A stretch of 5,683 bases of DNA from Deltaproteobacteria bacterium. Its GTDB lineage: Bacteria; Desulfobacterota; Desulfobacteria; Desulfobacterales; JAFDCJ01. Positions 5,022-5,683 of this stretch are shown here, one piece after another. The notes under the pieces are model-generated. The model saw only the letters and a program-made list of their open reading frames with translations. It did no database searches and was not told the origin of the DNA. Made by a program: the position numbers and the translations under genes. Where the stretch lies: NCBI GenBank assembly GCA_024277475.1, contig JAJRVC010000342.1, forward strand, positions 1 through 5,683. The letters are read 5' to 3'. Positions within the stretch are counted from its first letter, which is position 1. Every line of letters begins with the position of its first letter.

Positions 5022-5522
5022 TTATTGCTCCAGGGTGTATTCAGCCAGCAAGCTTTGTTTCCAGTAACTGTTGGCCGGATTGGAAAAATAGATTTTAAAT
5101 AGGCTGAGGCTTTCTGCTCGCATTACGCCCGGCACCACCGTAACCGGACTGTTCCTATACAGCGGCTTGAGCCGGGACAATTCACACCCGGTGCCGCCGC
5201 CCATGGCATCTTCATAGGCAAATACGATTTCGTCGACGCCGGCCAGAATGAGGGCGCCATAGCACATCAAGCAGGGCTCCATGGTGCAAAAAACGGATAT
5301 TTTGCCGGGGTCTATTTCGTTTCCGAATTCAATAAGACATCGCAATGCCACCATTTCAGCGTGGTCTATTTCGTTCTTAGCCGCTCTGATGGTGCCTTTG
5401 CGAGAACCGGTTACCAGAATTTTACCCTGATAGACCATTACGCACCCCACCGGAAATTCACCCTCTGCCAGCGCAATTTCGGCCTGGTCCAACGCCTTTT
5501 TCATGAAATACCGATAATCCAC
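5022..5522 (-). CDS. Nucleoside deaminase, TadA/cytidine-deaminase-like family
   Basis: Zinc-dependent hydrolytic deaminase of the CDA fold, 166 residues, close to the 167 of Escherichia coli TadA. The metal site is complete: HAE at 54-56 (His54 ligand, Glu56 proton shuttle) and PCLMC at 83-87 (Cys84 and Cys87 ligands). GEFPVGCVMV (21-30) and MEPCLMCYGALI (81-92) match the family core. TadA converts adenosine-34 to inosine in tRNA-Arg, and other members deaminate guanine or cytosine. Here the usual DPTAHAE context is replaced by NEIDHAEM, and the loop after the zinc site reads AYEDAMGGGTGCEL, so the substrate is left open. The start is GTG 5522-5520, with AAGGG about 9 bases upstream; the next possible start is ATG at codon 7. 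An in-frame stop lies 16 codons upstream. It is transcribed toward infC but separated by 521 bases, so probably independently. Confidence 0.85.
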   Translation of the reverse strand: MDYRYFMKKALDQAEIALAEGEFPVGCVMVYQGKILVTGSRKGTIRAAKNEIDHAEMVALRCLIEFGNEIDPGKISVFCTMEPCLMCYGALILAGVDEIVFAYEDAMGGGTGCELSRLKPLYRNSPVTVVPGVMRAESLSLFKIYFSNPANSYWKQSLLAEYTLEQ

Positions 5523-5542
5523 AATTTTTTTTCCCTTAGCTT

Positions 5543-5578
5543 GTGCCCATCCACGAAGCCATTTTTATCCATGGGCAC
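5543..5578 (-). promoter_or_regulatory. Hairpin upstream of the deaminase gene
   Basis: GTGCCCAT (5543-5550) and ATGGGCAC (5571-5578) form a perfect 8-pair inverted repeat with a 20-base loop, ending just before the AAGGG ribosome-binding site of the deaminase. It may be a leader hairpin or an operator. An ATG inside it (5572-5570) opens a 38-codon frame (MDKNGFVDGHKLREKN...) overlapping the deaminase start in another frame, possibly by chance. Confidence 0.4.
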
Positions 5579-5635
5579 TGGCGTAAGTTTCCAATTCAGA
5601 AATGAGCAATTTTTTCTCTGAGCAAGGCCGCACAA

Positions 5636-5681
5636 GGGTTTACGTTGAGACGTACTTTTCGTACTTCGCAGACGTAAACCC
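5636..5681. repeat. Palindromic intergenic repeat at the right edge
   Basis: GGGTTTACGT (5636-5645) and ACGTAAACCC (5672-5681) are perfect 10-base inverted arms. Between them GTAC occurs at 5652-5655 and 5661-5664 around TTTTC, and could form an inner stem. No T run follows in terminator position. The shape resembles REP-type or small non-autonomous palindromic elements; a functional role cannot be read from one copy. Confidence 0.5.
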
Positions 5682-5683
5682 GC

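Noticed and set aside
5361..5621. Plus-strand 86-codon open frame over the deaminase start
   Set aside because: It is mostly antisense to the conserved deaminase N-terminus, with no ribosome-binding site or recognised domain.
1..5683. CRISPR arrays, transposases, phage genes, toxin-antitoxin pairs or defence genes
   Set aside because: No regularly spaced identical repeats, and no such protein in any convincing frame; the coding content is housekeeping translation.

Overview
The window is a stretch of bacterial chromosome carrying a translation operon, with every recognisable gene on the minus strand. In transcription order (right to left) it holds a TadA/CDA-type nucleoside deaminase (5022-5522), a roughly 520-base non-coding interval, infC for initiation factor 3 (3961-4500), rpmI for bL35 (3485-3682), rplT for bL20 (2924-3274), pheS for phenylalanyl-tRNA synthetase alpha (1824-2831), and the first 570 codons of pheT for the beta subunit (1712 down to the left edge). 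The order infC-rpmI-rplT-pheS-pheT is conserved across bacteria, so the assignments are secure. The pheT frame was read codon by codon from 1712 to base 3 and has no stop or frameshift; only its C-terminus lies outside.

The organism is probably a member of the Desulfobacterota (former Deltaproteobacteria) or a similar Gram-negative. This rests on protein texture, middling base composition and repeat-rich spacers; there is no 16S or other marker here, so it is an inference. thrS, which often precedes infC, is absent, and the deaminase sits in its place.

The genes work together in translation. IF3 checks start codons on the 30S subunit, bL35 and bL20 build the 50S subunit, and PheST charges tRNA-Phe. 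The deaminase family includes the enzyme that makes inosine in tRNA wobble positions, but this member's substrate cannot be fixed from sequence.

The unusual content is mostly between the genes. The infC Shine-Dalgarno points at an AUA start codon, a set-up that fits IF3 autoregulation. The infC leader and the rpmI leader both contain strong foldbacks, and the rpmI hairpin has G-U pairs only on the sense strand. The gaps infC-rpmI (278 bases), rpmI-rplT (210), rplT-pheS (92) and pheS-pheT (111) are long for this operon and hold foldbacks or degenerate repeats. Between the deaminase and infC lies a compact 150-base element (about 4852-5001) with nested complementary segments and a 49-codon open frame. 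Another inverted repeat (5636-5681) closes the window. These look like dispersed intergenic repeats or structured RNAs. I see no defence system, phage, transposase, CRISPR array, tRNA or rRNA gene.
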